From Candidatus Paceibacter sp. (lineage in GTDB: Bacteria > Patescibacteriota > Patescibacteriia > DYGC01), in NCBI GenBank assembly GCA_020724925.1, contig DYGC01000005.1, positions 1 to 35,497 of the forward strand: a DNA stretch of 35,497 nt, given 5' to 3'. The stretch's first letter is position 1, and every line of letters begins with the position of its first letter. The position numbers and the translations under genes are program-made. Shown piece after piece: positions 25,135-31,756 of this stretch. Below the pieces are notes generated by a model, which did not search any database, was not told the origin of the DNA, and worked only from the letters and a program-made list of their open reading frames with translations.

Positions 25135-25177
25135 GAGCCCTGTACACAATGGTGTGTACAGGGCTCAGTTTATTTCT
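25135..25177 (+). terminator. Terminator of the first GC-rich gene
   Basis: A 13-bp perfect stem: GAGCCCTGTACAC (25135-25147) pairs with GTGTACAGGGCTC (25154-25166). It is followed by AGTTTATTTCT. The U-run is modest but the stem is very stable. Confidence 0.75.
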
Positions 25178-25261
25178 AGAGCTTTATTGACAAAGCATTT
25201 TTTGAGTGTTAAGACCAAATTATAATTAGTGTATTTTTAAATAATGTTAAGCTCAATTTAC

Positions 25262-25290
25262 TTGACATTATTTTGCCAATATGCTATAAT
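25262..25290 (+). promoter_or_regulatory. Consensus extended -10 promoter of the second GC-rich gene
   Basis: TTGACA (25262-25267), 17 bases ending in TGC, and TATAAT (25285-25290) match the sigma70 consensus at every hexamer position. It predicts a leader of about 340 bases. Confidence 0.93.
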
Positions 25291-25296
25291 ATATCT

Positions 25297-25322
25297 GTTA
25301 GAAAAAGTTGTTTGACAACTGA
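25297..25322 (+). promoter_or_regulatory. Conserved leader with GTTGTTTGACAAC hairpin (copy 2)
   Basis: GTTAGAAAAAGTTG...ACTGA matches the segment at 23269-23293 at nearly every base, at the same distance from the -10. The AGTTGT-TTG-ACAACT hairpin is unchanged. Confidence 0.75.
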
Positions 25323-25361
25323 TTGATTGGGTTATTTTGAGTAGTTATCATGAACAAGTGT

Positions 25362-25387
25362 TAGGTCATCCTGAACTTGTTTCAGGA
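25362..25387. repeat. Single palindromic repeat, GTCATCCTGAACTTGTTTCAG type
   Basis: A palindrome, ATCCTGAA-CTTG-TTTCAGGAT. It matches the ends of the GIY-YIG cassette at 12512 and 13032 except for paired changes (GC-to-CT and GG-to-AG) that keep the stem. It lies inside the leader of the second GC-rich gene. Confidence 0.7.
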
Positions 25388-25417
25388 TCTCTTTAATAAT
25401 CATTATCAATCCATTCC

Positions 25418-25584
25418 CTTGCCACTTTCAACCGCTGATGGACGAGAATTCTTATTTTGAGCAGACTTTCGTTTAATCTTTAAGGATTAACATGAGACAA
25501 GCAATAAAATTTTAGACATAGTAAATCAAATTGATTAAACAATGTTTTGTTCAAAATAGTCAATCAGTGATTGAAAGTGGTAAG
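25418..25584 (+). promoter_or_regulatory. Very long imperfect hairpin in the leader of the second GC-rich gene
   Basis: Three nested stems are visible. 25418-25439 pairs with 25563-25584 (22 bases, core CCACTTTCAA/TTGAAAGTGG, with two G-U pairs and one mismatch). 25453-25463 pairs with 25549-25559 (TATTTTGAGCA/TGTTCAAAATA). 25471-25478 pairs with 25533-25540 (GTTTAATC/GATTAAAC). The sequence differs from the leader hairpin of the first gene, but the position, between the conserved leader and the Shine-Dalgarno hairpin, is the same. Confidence 0.7.
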
Positions 25585-25607
25585 ATATTTTTCTGAAATT
25601 CAAAACC

Positions 25608-25637
25608 GCCCCTTTTGAGGGGCAAAGGAGTAGGATC
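25608..25637 (+). promoter_or_regulatory. GC hairpin abutting a strong Shine-Dalgarno (copy 2)
   Basis: GCCCC-TTTTGA-GGGGC (25608-25623) is followed by AAAGGAG (25624-25630), 7 bases and the ATG at 25638. The stretch GGGGCAAAGGAGTA(G/C)GATC is shared with 23402-23420. Confidence 0.85.
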
Positions 25638-27611
25638 ATGGTACGCTTTTCTTTTGGTCTGTTTTTTTTGATGATGGTGGTCGCCGCCTGCTCGGAGACC
25701 GGCGGGGCACTGACCCCCGAGGAACTCTGCGGCAACGGCGCCCTCGACGAGGGTGAGACCTGCGACGGCACCAACTTCGGCGGCAAGACCTGCGTGACGC
25801 AGGGCTTCGTCGGCGGCACCCTCGCCTGCACCGCCGCCTGCAAGTTCGACACGACGGGGTGCGAAACCCCGCCGGTGGAGGACTGCGACGACAACGTCGA
25901 CAACGACGGCGACGGCGACATCGACTGCGATGACGCCGACTGCGCCGAGGACCCGGCCTGCACGGCCGAGGACTGCGGCAACGGCAGCATCGAGACCGGC
26001 GAGCACTGCGACGGCGAAAACCTGGGCGGCAAGACCTGCCAAACCCAGGGCTTCGCCAGCGGCACGCTGGCCTGCACCACGGCCTGCAAGTTCGACACCA
26101 CCGGGTGTCGGGCGGCCGAGGATTGCGACAACGGCGTCGATGACGACGGCAACGGCGCCATCGACTGTTTCGACGACGCCTGCTTCGGCCACACCGCTTG
26201 CATGGGTGTGGTCTGCGGCGACGGCATCGCCGACGAGGGCGAGGTCTGCGACGACACCGATCTGGGTGGTCGGACCTGCGTATCCCTCGGATACGCGGGG
26301 GGCACGCTGGCCTGCACGGCCAGCTGCCTGCTGAGCACCGCCGGCTGTACCGGCGTTCCCGCGGTTTGCGGCAACGCCGTCTGTGAGACCGGCGAGACCG
26401 AACTTTCCTGCCCCGCGGACTGCGGTGGCGGGGCCGTCTGCGGCAACGGGGTTCTCAACCCCGGTGAGAACTGCGACGGCAGCGCCCTGGGCGGAAACAG
26501 CTGCGTCTCCCTGGGTTACACCAGGGGCACGCTGAGCTGCAACTCCGCCTGCCAATTCAACACGTCCGGCTGCACGCGCTGCGGTAACGGCGTCTGCGAG
26601 AGCGGTGAGGACTACAACTCCTGCCCCGCGGACTGCCAGGCCCCGGTGCTGTGCGGCAACGGCATGTTGAACGGCAGCGAGGTCTGCGACGGCTCGAACC
26701 TGAACGGCCAGACCTGCGCCTCCCTCGGTTTCGTCGGCGGCACCCTGGCCTGCAACGCCAGCTGCACCTTCAACACGGCCAGCTGCACGATGTGCGGCAA
26801 CGGCCTGCTGAACGGGTCCGAGGTCTGCGACGGCTCGAACCTCAACGGCCAGACCTGCGTGTCCCGCGGCTACGCCGGCGGGACCCTGGCCTGCAACTCG
26901 ACCTGCACGGCCTTCGTCGTCACCGGTTGCTCGAGCAGCACCGGCGAGACCATCTGCAACGATGGCCTCGACAACGATGGCGACGGCCGCATCGATTCCC
27001 AGGACCCCGACTGCGGGGTCTTCTCCGGGATCGAGCAGAACTGCACCGACGGCATCGACAACGACAGCGACGGCTACGTCGACTGTTGGGACTACGATTG
27101 CGTCGGGGCCGACGCCTGTCGCCCGGCCTCCCAGGCGGGCGTGAATTCATACTTTGTCTGTCTTCCCGGAGTGAACACAACCGAGTTCGGTTGTGTCTGT
27201 TCCGACGACCTGACCAACTGGTCAGGTCACCATGCCACGGGGCGCGTGTGCATGGGGAATGCAAAACGAAACAACGTGTATGAGATCGCATGGTCTCAGG
27301 GAGGGTGCTCGCCCTCGGAGATCCTGAGATACATGGATCAGGATGGAAACCGGGATTTCTCGGTCCTCCGTTTCATGCACGTCAGCAACGTTTACGGCGC
27401 CGCCGACAACATGGCGCTGATCGTTGGTTGCTCCATCAACCCGTCCACAGGGTTGAGGACGCAGGCCAACATGATGGTCCTGGAGAACCGCTATGACGCG
27501 GCCCAGCAGACCATCCGGAACCAGCTGTTCGGCAGCAGCTGGCTCCAAGTCTCCACCGGCACCGCTGCGGAGGACGCAGTGGATTGGTGGTCGACGTTCT
27601 ACCCCCGGTAG
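25638..27611 (+). CDS. GC-rich Cys-rich repeat lipoprotein with Asp-rich MopE-like modules
   Basis: A 657-residue putative lipoprotein. The lipobox VVAAC (Cys18) follows a short hydrophobic segment, so the mature protein should be lipid-anchored outside the cell. Residues about 28-440 hold six copies of a Cys-rich unit with the pattern CGNG-x-L-x-x-G-E-x-CDG ... GGTLAC ... C. Two shorter CGNxVCExGE...CPADC units are interspersed, plus two Asp-rich modules (DNVDNDGDGDIDC and NGVDDDGNGAIDC). Two further Asp-rich modules at about 437-490 (DNDGDGRID and DNDSDGYVD) lead into a unique C-terminal domain of about 160 residues with Cys and Trp. The Cys-rich units resemble repeats of Myxococcota surface proteins and the Asp-rich ones MopE-type calcium or copper sites; ligand and role are unproven. 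GC content is far above the flanks. Several perfect inverted repeats lie inside the coding sequence near 27003, 27175 and 27207. Confidence 0.9.
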   Translation: MVRFSFGLFFLMMVVAACSETGGALTPEELCGNGALDEGETCDGTNFGGKTCVTQGFVGGTLACTAACKFDTTGCETPPVEDCDDNVDNDGDGDIDCDDADCAEDPACTAEDCGNGSIETGEHCDGENLGGKTCQTQGFASGTLACTTACKFDTTGCRAAEDCDNGVDDDGNGAIDCFDDACFGHTACMGVVCGDGIADEGEVCDDTDLGGRTCVSLGYAGGTLACTASCLLSTAGCTGVPAVCGNAVCETGETELSCPADCGGGAVCGNGVLNPGENCDGSALGGNSCVSLGYTRGTLSCNSACQFNTSGCTRCGNGVCESGEDYNSCPADCQAPVLCGNGMLNGSEVCDGSNLNGQTCASLGFVGGTLACNASCTFNTASCTMCGNGLLNGSEVCDGSNLNGQTCVSRGYAGGTLACNSTCTAFVVTGCSSSTGETICNDGLDNDGDGRIDSQDPDCGVFSGIEQNCTDGIDNDSDGYVDCWDYDCVGADACRPASQAGVNSYFVCLPGVNTTEFGCVCSDDLTNWSGHHATGRVCMGNAKRNNVYEIAWSQGGCSPSEILRYMDQDGNRDFSVLRFMHVSNVYGAADNMALIVGCSINPSTGLRTQANMMVLENRYDAAQQTIRNQLFGSSWLQVSTGTAAEDAVDWWSTFYPR

Positions 27612-27628
27612 AACGTCAAAATCCCCCT

Positions 27629-27655
27629 GGTTAAGATCATGAGCAAATCTTAACC
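27629..27655 (+). promoter_or_regulatory. Downstream hairpin with ATGAGC loop after the second GC-rich gene
   Basis: A perfect 9-bp stem, GGTTAAGAT (27629-27637) with ATCTTAACC (27647-27655), closes the loop CATGAGCAA. The sequence ATCATGAGC is also in the loop after the first gene. There is no T-run; the real terminator follows at 27712. Confidence 0.65.
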
Positions 27656-27711
27656 TCATATCCCTTCGCTCATTCATTTTGCCCGCGTCTGGGCAATTCC
27701 CAAAATCAAGA

Positions 27712-27757
27712 CCCCCCCTTTGTTTACTAACACTAAACATTGCGGGGGGTTTTGTCG
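27712..27757 (+). terminator. Terminator of the second GC-rich gene
   Basis: The outer stem CCCCCC (27712-27718 tract) with GGGGGG (27744-27749) and the inner stem TGTTTA/TAAACA are followed by TTTTGTCGTTTT. Confidence 0.8.
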
Positions 27758-27799
27758 TTTTAGGGGGTAAAACAACAAGAGGCGTATCATCTTGCGATT

Positions 27800-28190
27800 T
27801 GTCATCCTGGAGGTTGTTGCTTTGTCATCCTGGAAAATTTTGCTGAAAGCAAAATTTATCCAGGTAGTTTACCCCGGTATATGAATTAGTAAAAACAATA
27901 AATAACAGCCGGGGCCCATAGTATGAACGTTCCTACCCCCGGCTGATAATTCATACAATTGCTAATTGTCATGCCGGGGCAGGCTATGTGAGATCCTTGG
28001 TTCTAATCCTCATTGCATTCGGATTAGCCCCAGGATGACAATACACCATTATCCCTAGCAATAAAGTTCGTCCATACTATAGGCGAGATCCTGGGTTCGC
28101 TTGTTACACAAGCGCCCCAGGATGACAGAACCCAACCCCTTATCCTGAAACACCCCGGACTTGACCCGGGGCAGGATGACGCAATCCCTA
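27800..28190. repeat. Array of imperfect palindromes with GTCATCCTGG/CCAGGATGACA ends (right of the GC-rich genes)
   Basis: The 700-base gap 27612-28312 contains, apart from the hairpins above, only repeats. Visible are GTCATCCTGGA at 27801 and 27825, and AAATTTTGC-tgaa-AGCAAAATTT near 27836. A two-stage palindrome has TATGAATTA (27880-27888)/TAATTCATA (27947-27955) around CAGCCGGGG (27906-27914)/CCCCGGCTG (27937-27945). Stems ending in CCAGGATGACA lie near 28030 and 28112, and CCCCGG-acttga-CCGGGG near 28163. I see no gene here. They resemble REP elements. Confidence 0.8.
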
Positions 28191-28312
28191 CTCTGAAACA
28201 CTATGGCATGACAAAACCCCCTTTTATCCTTCAGTATCCCCGCCCCCTTTCTTTTTTATTTAATATATGTCAAAATAAACCCATTAATTTATTTATTCAT
28301 CATATTAAAAAT

Positions 28313-29053
28313 ATGGGAGATTTTAATCGAGGCGGAAGCCGAGGTGGTAGTAGAGGTGGTCGTTCTTTTGGTGGCGATCGCAAATCTAGTTTTGGTGGTC
28401 GAGGGGATCGTGGGGGGCGTGCTAGTTTTGGTGGACGTTCTCAAATGTTTAGCGCGACTTGCAGTGAGTGCGGTGATGATTGTGAAGTGCCTTTCAAACC
28501 GACTGGTGGTCGCCCGGTTTTGTGTAGCAAATGTTTTGATAAACAAGGTGGCGGTTCTGATCGTTCCAGCCGTTTTGGCGGTGATCGACGTGATCGTTCT
28601 GATCGTCCGAGCAAATTTACTCGACCGCGTTTTGAAGACAAAGCAATGTTTTCCGCTGTCTGTGATAGTTGTGGAGCGGACTGCCAAGTTCCTTTTAGAC
28701 CAAGTCCTGGTAAGCCTGTTTATTGTGATAACTGTTTTTCTCAAGATCGTCGTGAAAGTAGCGCCCCGGCTCGTAAAGATGGCGGTGAGCTAGCCGAGCA
28801 AATCAAGGCGTTGCATGCCAAAATGGATAAGATTTTGAAATTATTAAATATTCATGGGGTGGAAGTGAAAGAAGAAAAAGTTGTTAAAAATGATAAAGCC
28901 GATAGTAAGAAAAAAGAAGATAAGAAAGAAGATAAAAAAGCTATTGAAGTGAAAACAGCGGAAGTGAAAAAATCTCCAGTAGCTAAGAAAGAAAAAGCTC
29001 CTGTTAAAGCCAAAGTGACGGCTAAGAAAGTTGTTGCCAAAAAGAAGAAATAA
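28313..29053 (+). CDS. Zinc-ribbon protein with Gly/Arg-rich N-terminus and Lys-rich tail
   Basis: The 246-residue product starts at the ATG at 28313; an in-frame ATG at 28208 would read through intergenic DNA and is not chosen. The N-terminus is RGG-like (NRGGSRGGSRGGRSFGGDR). Two near-identical zinc-binding units follow, with the pattern MFSA-x-C-x-x-CG-x-DC-x-VPF-x-P ... PV-x-C-x-x-CF, near residues 44-82 and 112-145. Each holds two CxxC pairs. A coiled segment (LAEQIKALHAKMDKILKLLN) and a Lys/Ala-rich tail complete it. CxxC-type proteins of this layout are frequent in candidate-phyla genomes and are thought to bind nucleic acid; the role here is unknown. A terminator follows. Confidence 0.88.
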   Translation: MGDFNRGGSRGGSRGGRSFGGDRKSSFGGRGDRGGRASFGGRSQMFSATCSECGDDCEVPFKPTGGRPVLCSKCFDKQGGGSDRSSRFGGDRRDRSDRPSKFTRPRFEDKAMFSAVCDSCGADCQVPFRPSPGKPVYCDNCFSQDRRESSAPARKDGGELAEQIKALHAKMDKILKLLNIHGVEVKEEKVVKNDKADSKKKEDKKEDKKAIEVKTAEVKKSPVAKKEKAPVKAKVTAKKVVAKKKK

Positions 29054-29070
29054 TTTTGCTAGTATAATAA

Positions 29071-29109
29071 AAAAGACCAATCTTTATAATTTGATTGGTC
29101 TTTTTTTAT
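29071..29109 (+). terminator. Terminator after the zinc-ribbon gene
   Basis: AAAGACCAATC and GATTGGTCTTT form an 11-bp stem around TTTATAATTT, followed by a T-run. The leading A-run gives it some bidirectional character. Confidence 0.88.
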
Positions 29110-29118
29110 AAGTTTTGT

Positions 29119-29147
29119 TTGACAATAAATGAGAATTTTCATATTAT
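29119..29147 (+). promoter_or_regulatory. Promoter of the tRNA-Ala/tRNA-Val unit
   Basis: TTGACA (29119-29124), a 17-base spacer and TATTAT (29142-29147). It lies about 100 bases before tRNA-Ala. Between them is a REP-like segment with the hairpin TCTTGAT-gaaa-ATCAAGA (29204-29221). Confidence 0.65.
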
Positions 29148-29245
29148 ATCTTTGTTTGAAAAACAAGGGCTTGCCCGCCGTCGCCCTTACGAGGCGGCGC
29201 TTGTCTTGATGAAAATCAAGAGCGCGGCACAGTAGAATTGTTTTT

Positions 29246-29320
29246 GGGCTTGTAGTCTCAGCTGGTTAGAGCGCCTGCTTTGCAAGCAGGAGGCCGGGGG
29301 TTCGAATCCCCCCAAGTCCA
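29246..29320 (+). tRNA. tRNA-Ala (anticodon TGC) with one extra base in the D-arm
   Basis: Acceptor strands GGGCTTG (29246-29252) and CAAGTCC (29313-29319) include the G3-U70 pair that marks alanine tRNA, with discriminator A29320 and no encoded CCA. The anticodon arm is CCTGC-TTTGCAA-GCAGG with TGC at 29281-29283. The T-arm is GGGGG-TTCGAAT-CCCCC. The 5' side reads TAGTCTCAG where TAGCTCAG is usual, so position 10 or 11 carries one extra base and the D-stem is reduced to three good pairs or has a bulge. Confidence 0.9.
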
Positions 29321-29324
29321 CTCT

Positions 29325-29379
29325 GCGCATTTAGCTCAGTTTCAGCCATAGGCTGATCCGCCTTTGGCGGAGGTTAGAG
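29325..29379 (+). pseudogene. tRNA-Val 5' fragment interrupted by a 30-bp double hairpin
   Basis: GCGCATTTAGCTCAGTT (29325-29341) equals the first 17 bases of the intact tRNA-Val at 29418. It is then split by two perfect hairpins, TCAGCC-ata-GGCTGA (29342-29356) and TCCGCC-ttt-GGCGGA (29357-29371). The tRNA sequence resumes with GGTTAGAG (29372-29379) and is then lost. This looks like a duplicated tRNA with a 30-bp insertion in its D-loop. Confidence 0.7.
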
Positions 29380-29417
29380 GAGTTAAGTTTTGCATAGGAG
29401 GAGAATCGTTTTATTTT

Positions 29418-29491
29418 GCGCATTTAGCTCAGTTGGTTAGAGCGTCTCGTTTACACCGAGAAGGTCAGGGGTTCAACTCCCTTAATGCGCA
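29418..29491 (+). tRNA. tRNA-Val (anticodon TAC)
   Basis: Acceptor strands GCGCATT (29418-29424) and AATGCGC (29484-29490), discriminator A29491, no encoded CCA. The anticodon arm TCTCG-TTTACAC-CGAGA gives TAC for GUA codons. D- and T-arms are canonical. A T-run follows immediately. Confidence 0.96.
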
Positions 29492-29500
29492 CTTTTTTAT

Positions 29501-29529
29501 TTGTATCACTTTTATTTTTTTGTTATAAT
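29501..29529 (+). promoter_or_regulatory. Extended -10 promoter for the 29585 gene
   Basis: TTGTAT (29501-29506), 17 bases, and TG-T-TATAAT (TATAAT at 29524-29529). The AT-rich leader, including AAATTTAAAAATAAAA, resembles the one before the large gene at 286. Confidence 0.7.
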
Positions 29530-29584
29530 ACAAGAAATCTTTTGACAGATTATTTTATTTAAATTTAAAAATAAAAAACGTTTT

Positions 29585-31735
29585 ATGAGCAAGCAACCTG
29601 GAGGCAATGGCCCTAAAGGACCAGAAGACAAGTTCGGTTCATTTAGTGAATTAAATGAAAAATTGGCAGCGGAAAGAGAGGCGGAGAGACAAAGGGTAGA
29701 AATGTCTTTGTTGGAAAGATCAAGTCAGTCACTTACTAATGATTTATATTTTCGTTCAAAAGAAATTAAGAACAGTCGAGAAATTTGTCATTTTTTGGAA
29801 GAGCAAAAAGGGCTTGTTGATGGTAAATCATTAATGTTCGAGTTGCGCAATTACTACCGTGATGACAAAGAAGGAAATGCTGTCTACGAAGGCGTTGATT
29901 TGCTAGCCGAGAGTGGTTTCGGTCCGCAATTGGAAGAATTATTTCAAAAAAATGAATTCAATGAAACCTATAAAGCGGGAAAGGCTTTGCTGAAAAAAGT
30001 GTTAGGGTCGGTTAACAAAGCGATTGATGATAATACTGAAATTTTAAGTCGTACAGATAGCATTAAGGATTCAAAATTCATTGTGGAAATTTTAAATAAT
30101 AGTGTTAATGATTGGAAAGAGGTGGCTAGAAAATTACCAAAAAAGTTAGGAGATAAATTGTTATCTTACTTGCAAAGTCTTTTTGGTGAGGGGGGAACTA
30201 TTGTTAATTATTTAATAAAGGAATTTAGAAATAAACAAAGGCAAGCGATTGATCCTCAGGCTTTAAAATCCTTAATGAATGATGAATTGTTTCCTAGGAC
30301 AGAAGATGTTCTTTTAAATAGTTTGTTGGAATGGAAAACCAGTCCAAATTCGCCAATCATGGTTAATTCATCGGAATTTGCAAAACTTACTCGTGAAAAT
30401 GAGTTGTCAATTACTGATGTTGATTCGAAAAAATTATTGGAAGGCCCGTTGTTGGCATTATTGGAAAATGGACATTTTGAAAAAAATAAAGTTGACTTGT
30501 CGCAATTGGTAAATGTTTTGCGAAGTCGTTACAGTCCTATTTTGGATGCTAAAAAAGATTCAGAGGAACGTGAGGCATTTTTAGATGTTTTGACAGAAGG
30601 AAATGAGGCAGCCTTTGGGAAATATAAAAATCAGTTAGCTCAAATCAAATCGGTGTTTGATGCTTATGTTGATAATAATTTTGATCGTGACCTTAAGGAT
30701 TGGTTGGACGGCAAAGAACCTAAAAAAACACCTTCGTTGAAAGCTCAAGCTAAAGTGCTTTTCTCTGTTAAGCAAATGTTGGATATGGGTGATCAGTATT
30801 TTACTAATTGGCTTTTGATTAGTTTGAATGATTATGCTGAAAAATATGAAAAGGAGCCCAGCCTTCCTGGTAAAAAGGATTTTGATGGATTCTTTTTTTT
30901 ATGGACTAATTTGAAAAATAAGAAATTGTTAAATGAAAAAAATTATAAGGCCTCTTTGTCTGCTAAATTTGGCGTCCGTGATCAACAAAAAATCGGAGAA
31001 TTAATTGAATCCGAGGATGAGCATAAGTGGTCAGCTTTGGAAAGTTTATTTAGACGCAAATTTAATTTACCTGATAAAAAATATAAGTCAGTTAAGTCTG
31101 CTAAAAAAGAAACTACTCCCGCCCCTGTTCCTGAAACCACGAATGCTGAAATGCCAGCGGTGGTCTTGAGTCCGGAGAACGAAGCACAAGCTGAGAAAAT
31201 TAAAGTTTTAATTAAGTCTTTGGCTGATGAAGATTTCCCGTTGCTACCGGCTATTTTTGGAAAATTTGATTTTAAAAATAAAAATGAGTATTGGGATGAA
31301 TTGGTAACCAGAATAAGACCGGAGGATTATCCGGCATTGGTGGAAATGTTAGAGATTTTGGAAACAATTGGCGAGCGGTTTAACAAAACAATTGATTTGG
31401 GTTTTTCTTCTGGGTCTATTGGGAATTTAGATAAAATCTTTTTTGGTGACGAATCATTTAAAAAATTATTTGTTATTGATCCAAAAGATAAAATTACAAT
31501 TATTTTTGACAAAGCCTCTTTGGATGCTTGGCAAAAATTGTATACTCGTTATGTCAATAAGTTTTTGAAATTATTGGAAGACCCGTTGTTCCCGGAAGTA
31601 AAAGAAAACTTAAAGTTAAACTTGGAAGAGTTGGTAAACAATGATGGCAAGATTAATGAACAATTGCTGAACGCTGCTTTGTCGGAATTAAAAAAAATAA
31701 AAAAAGCCCAAGTTGGTCCGGAGGAAAAGAAATAA
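29585..31735 (+). CDS. Large helical protein of unknown function (716 aa)
   Basis: No family is recognised. The sequence is soluble, highly charged and largely helical, without a signal peptide or membrane segment. It opens with a Gly/Pro-rich leader (MSKQPGGNGPKGPEDKFGS) and a coiled stretch (LAAEREAERQRVEM). A low-complexity linker near residues 500-520 (KKETTPAPVPETTN) separates an N-terminal from a C-terminal helical region. Composition and promoter layout recall the 1209-residue protein at 286. The next gene begins 21 bases after its stop, so the two are probably co-transcribed and may interact. Confidence 0.85.
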   Translation: MSKQPGGNGPKGPEDKFGSFSELNEKLAAEREAERQRVEMSLLERSSQSLTNDLYFRSKEIKNSREICHFLEEQKGLVDGKSLMFELRNYYRDDKEGNAVYEGVDLLAESGFGPQLEELFQKNEFNETYKAGKALLKKVLGSVNKAIDDNTEILSRTDSIKDSKFIVEILNNSVNDWKEVARKLPKKLGDKLLSYLQSLFGEGGTIVNYLIKEFRNKQRQAIDPQALKSLMNDELFPRTEDVLLNSLLEWKTSPNSPIMVNSSEFAKLTRENELSITDVDSKKLLEGPLLALLENGHFEKNKVDLSQLVNVLRSRYSPILDAKKDSEEREAFLDVLTEGNEAAFGKYKNQLAQIKSVFDAYVDNNFDRDLKDWLDGKEPKKTPSLKAQAKVLFSVKQMLDMGDQYFTNWLLISLNDYAEKYEKEPSLPGKKDFDGFFFLWTNLKNKKLLNEKNYKASLSAKFGVRDQQKIGELIESEDEHKWSALESLFRRKFNLPDKKYKSVKSAKKETTPAPVPETTNAEMPAVVLSPENEAQAEKIKVLIKSLADEDFPLLPAIFGKFDFKNKNEYWDELVTRIRPEDYPALVEMLEILETIGERFNKTIDLGFSSGSIGNLDKIFFGDESFKKLFVIDPKDKITIIFDKASLDAWQKLYTRYVNKFLKLLEDPLFPEVKENLKLNLEELVNNDGKINEQLLNAALSELKKIKKAQVGPEEKK

Positions 31736-31756
31736 TAATTAGCTAACATAATTTTT

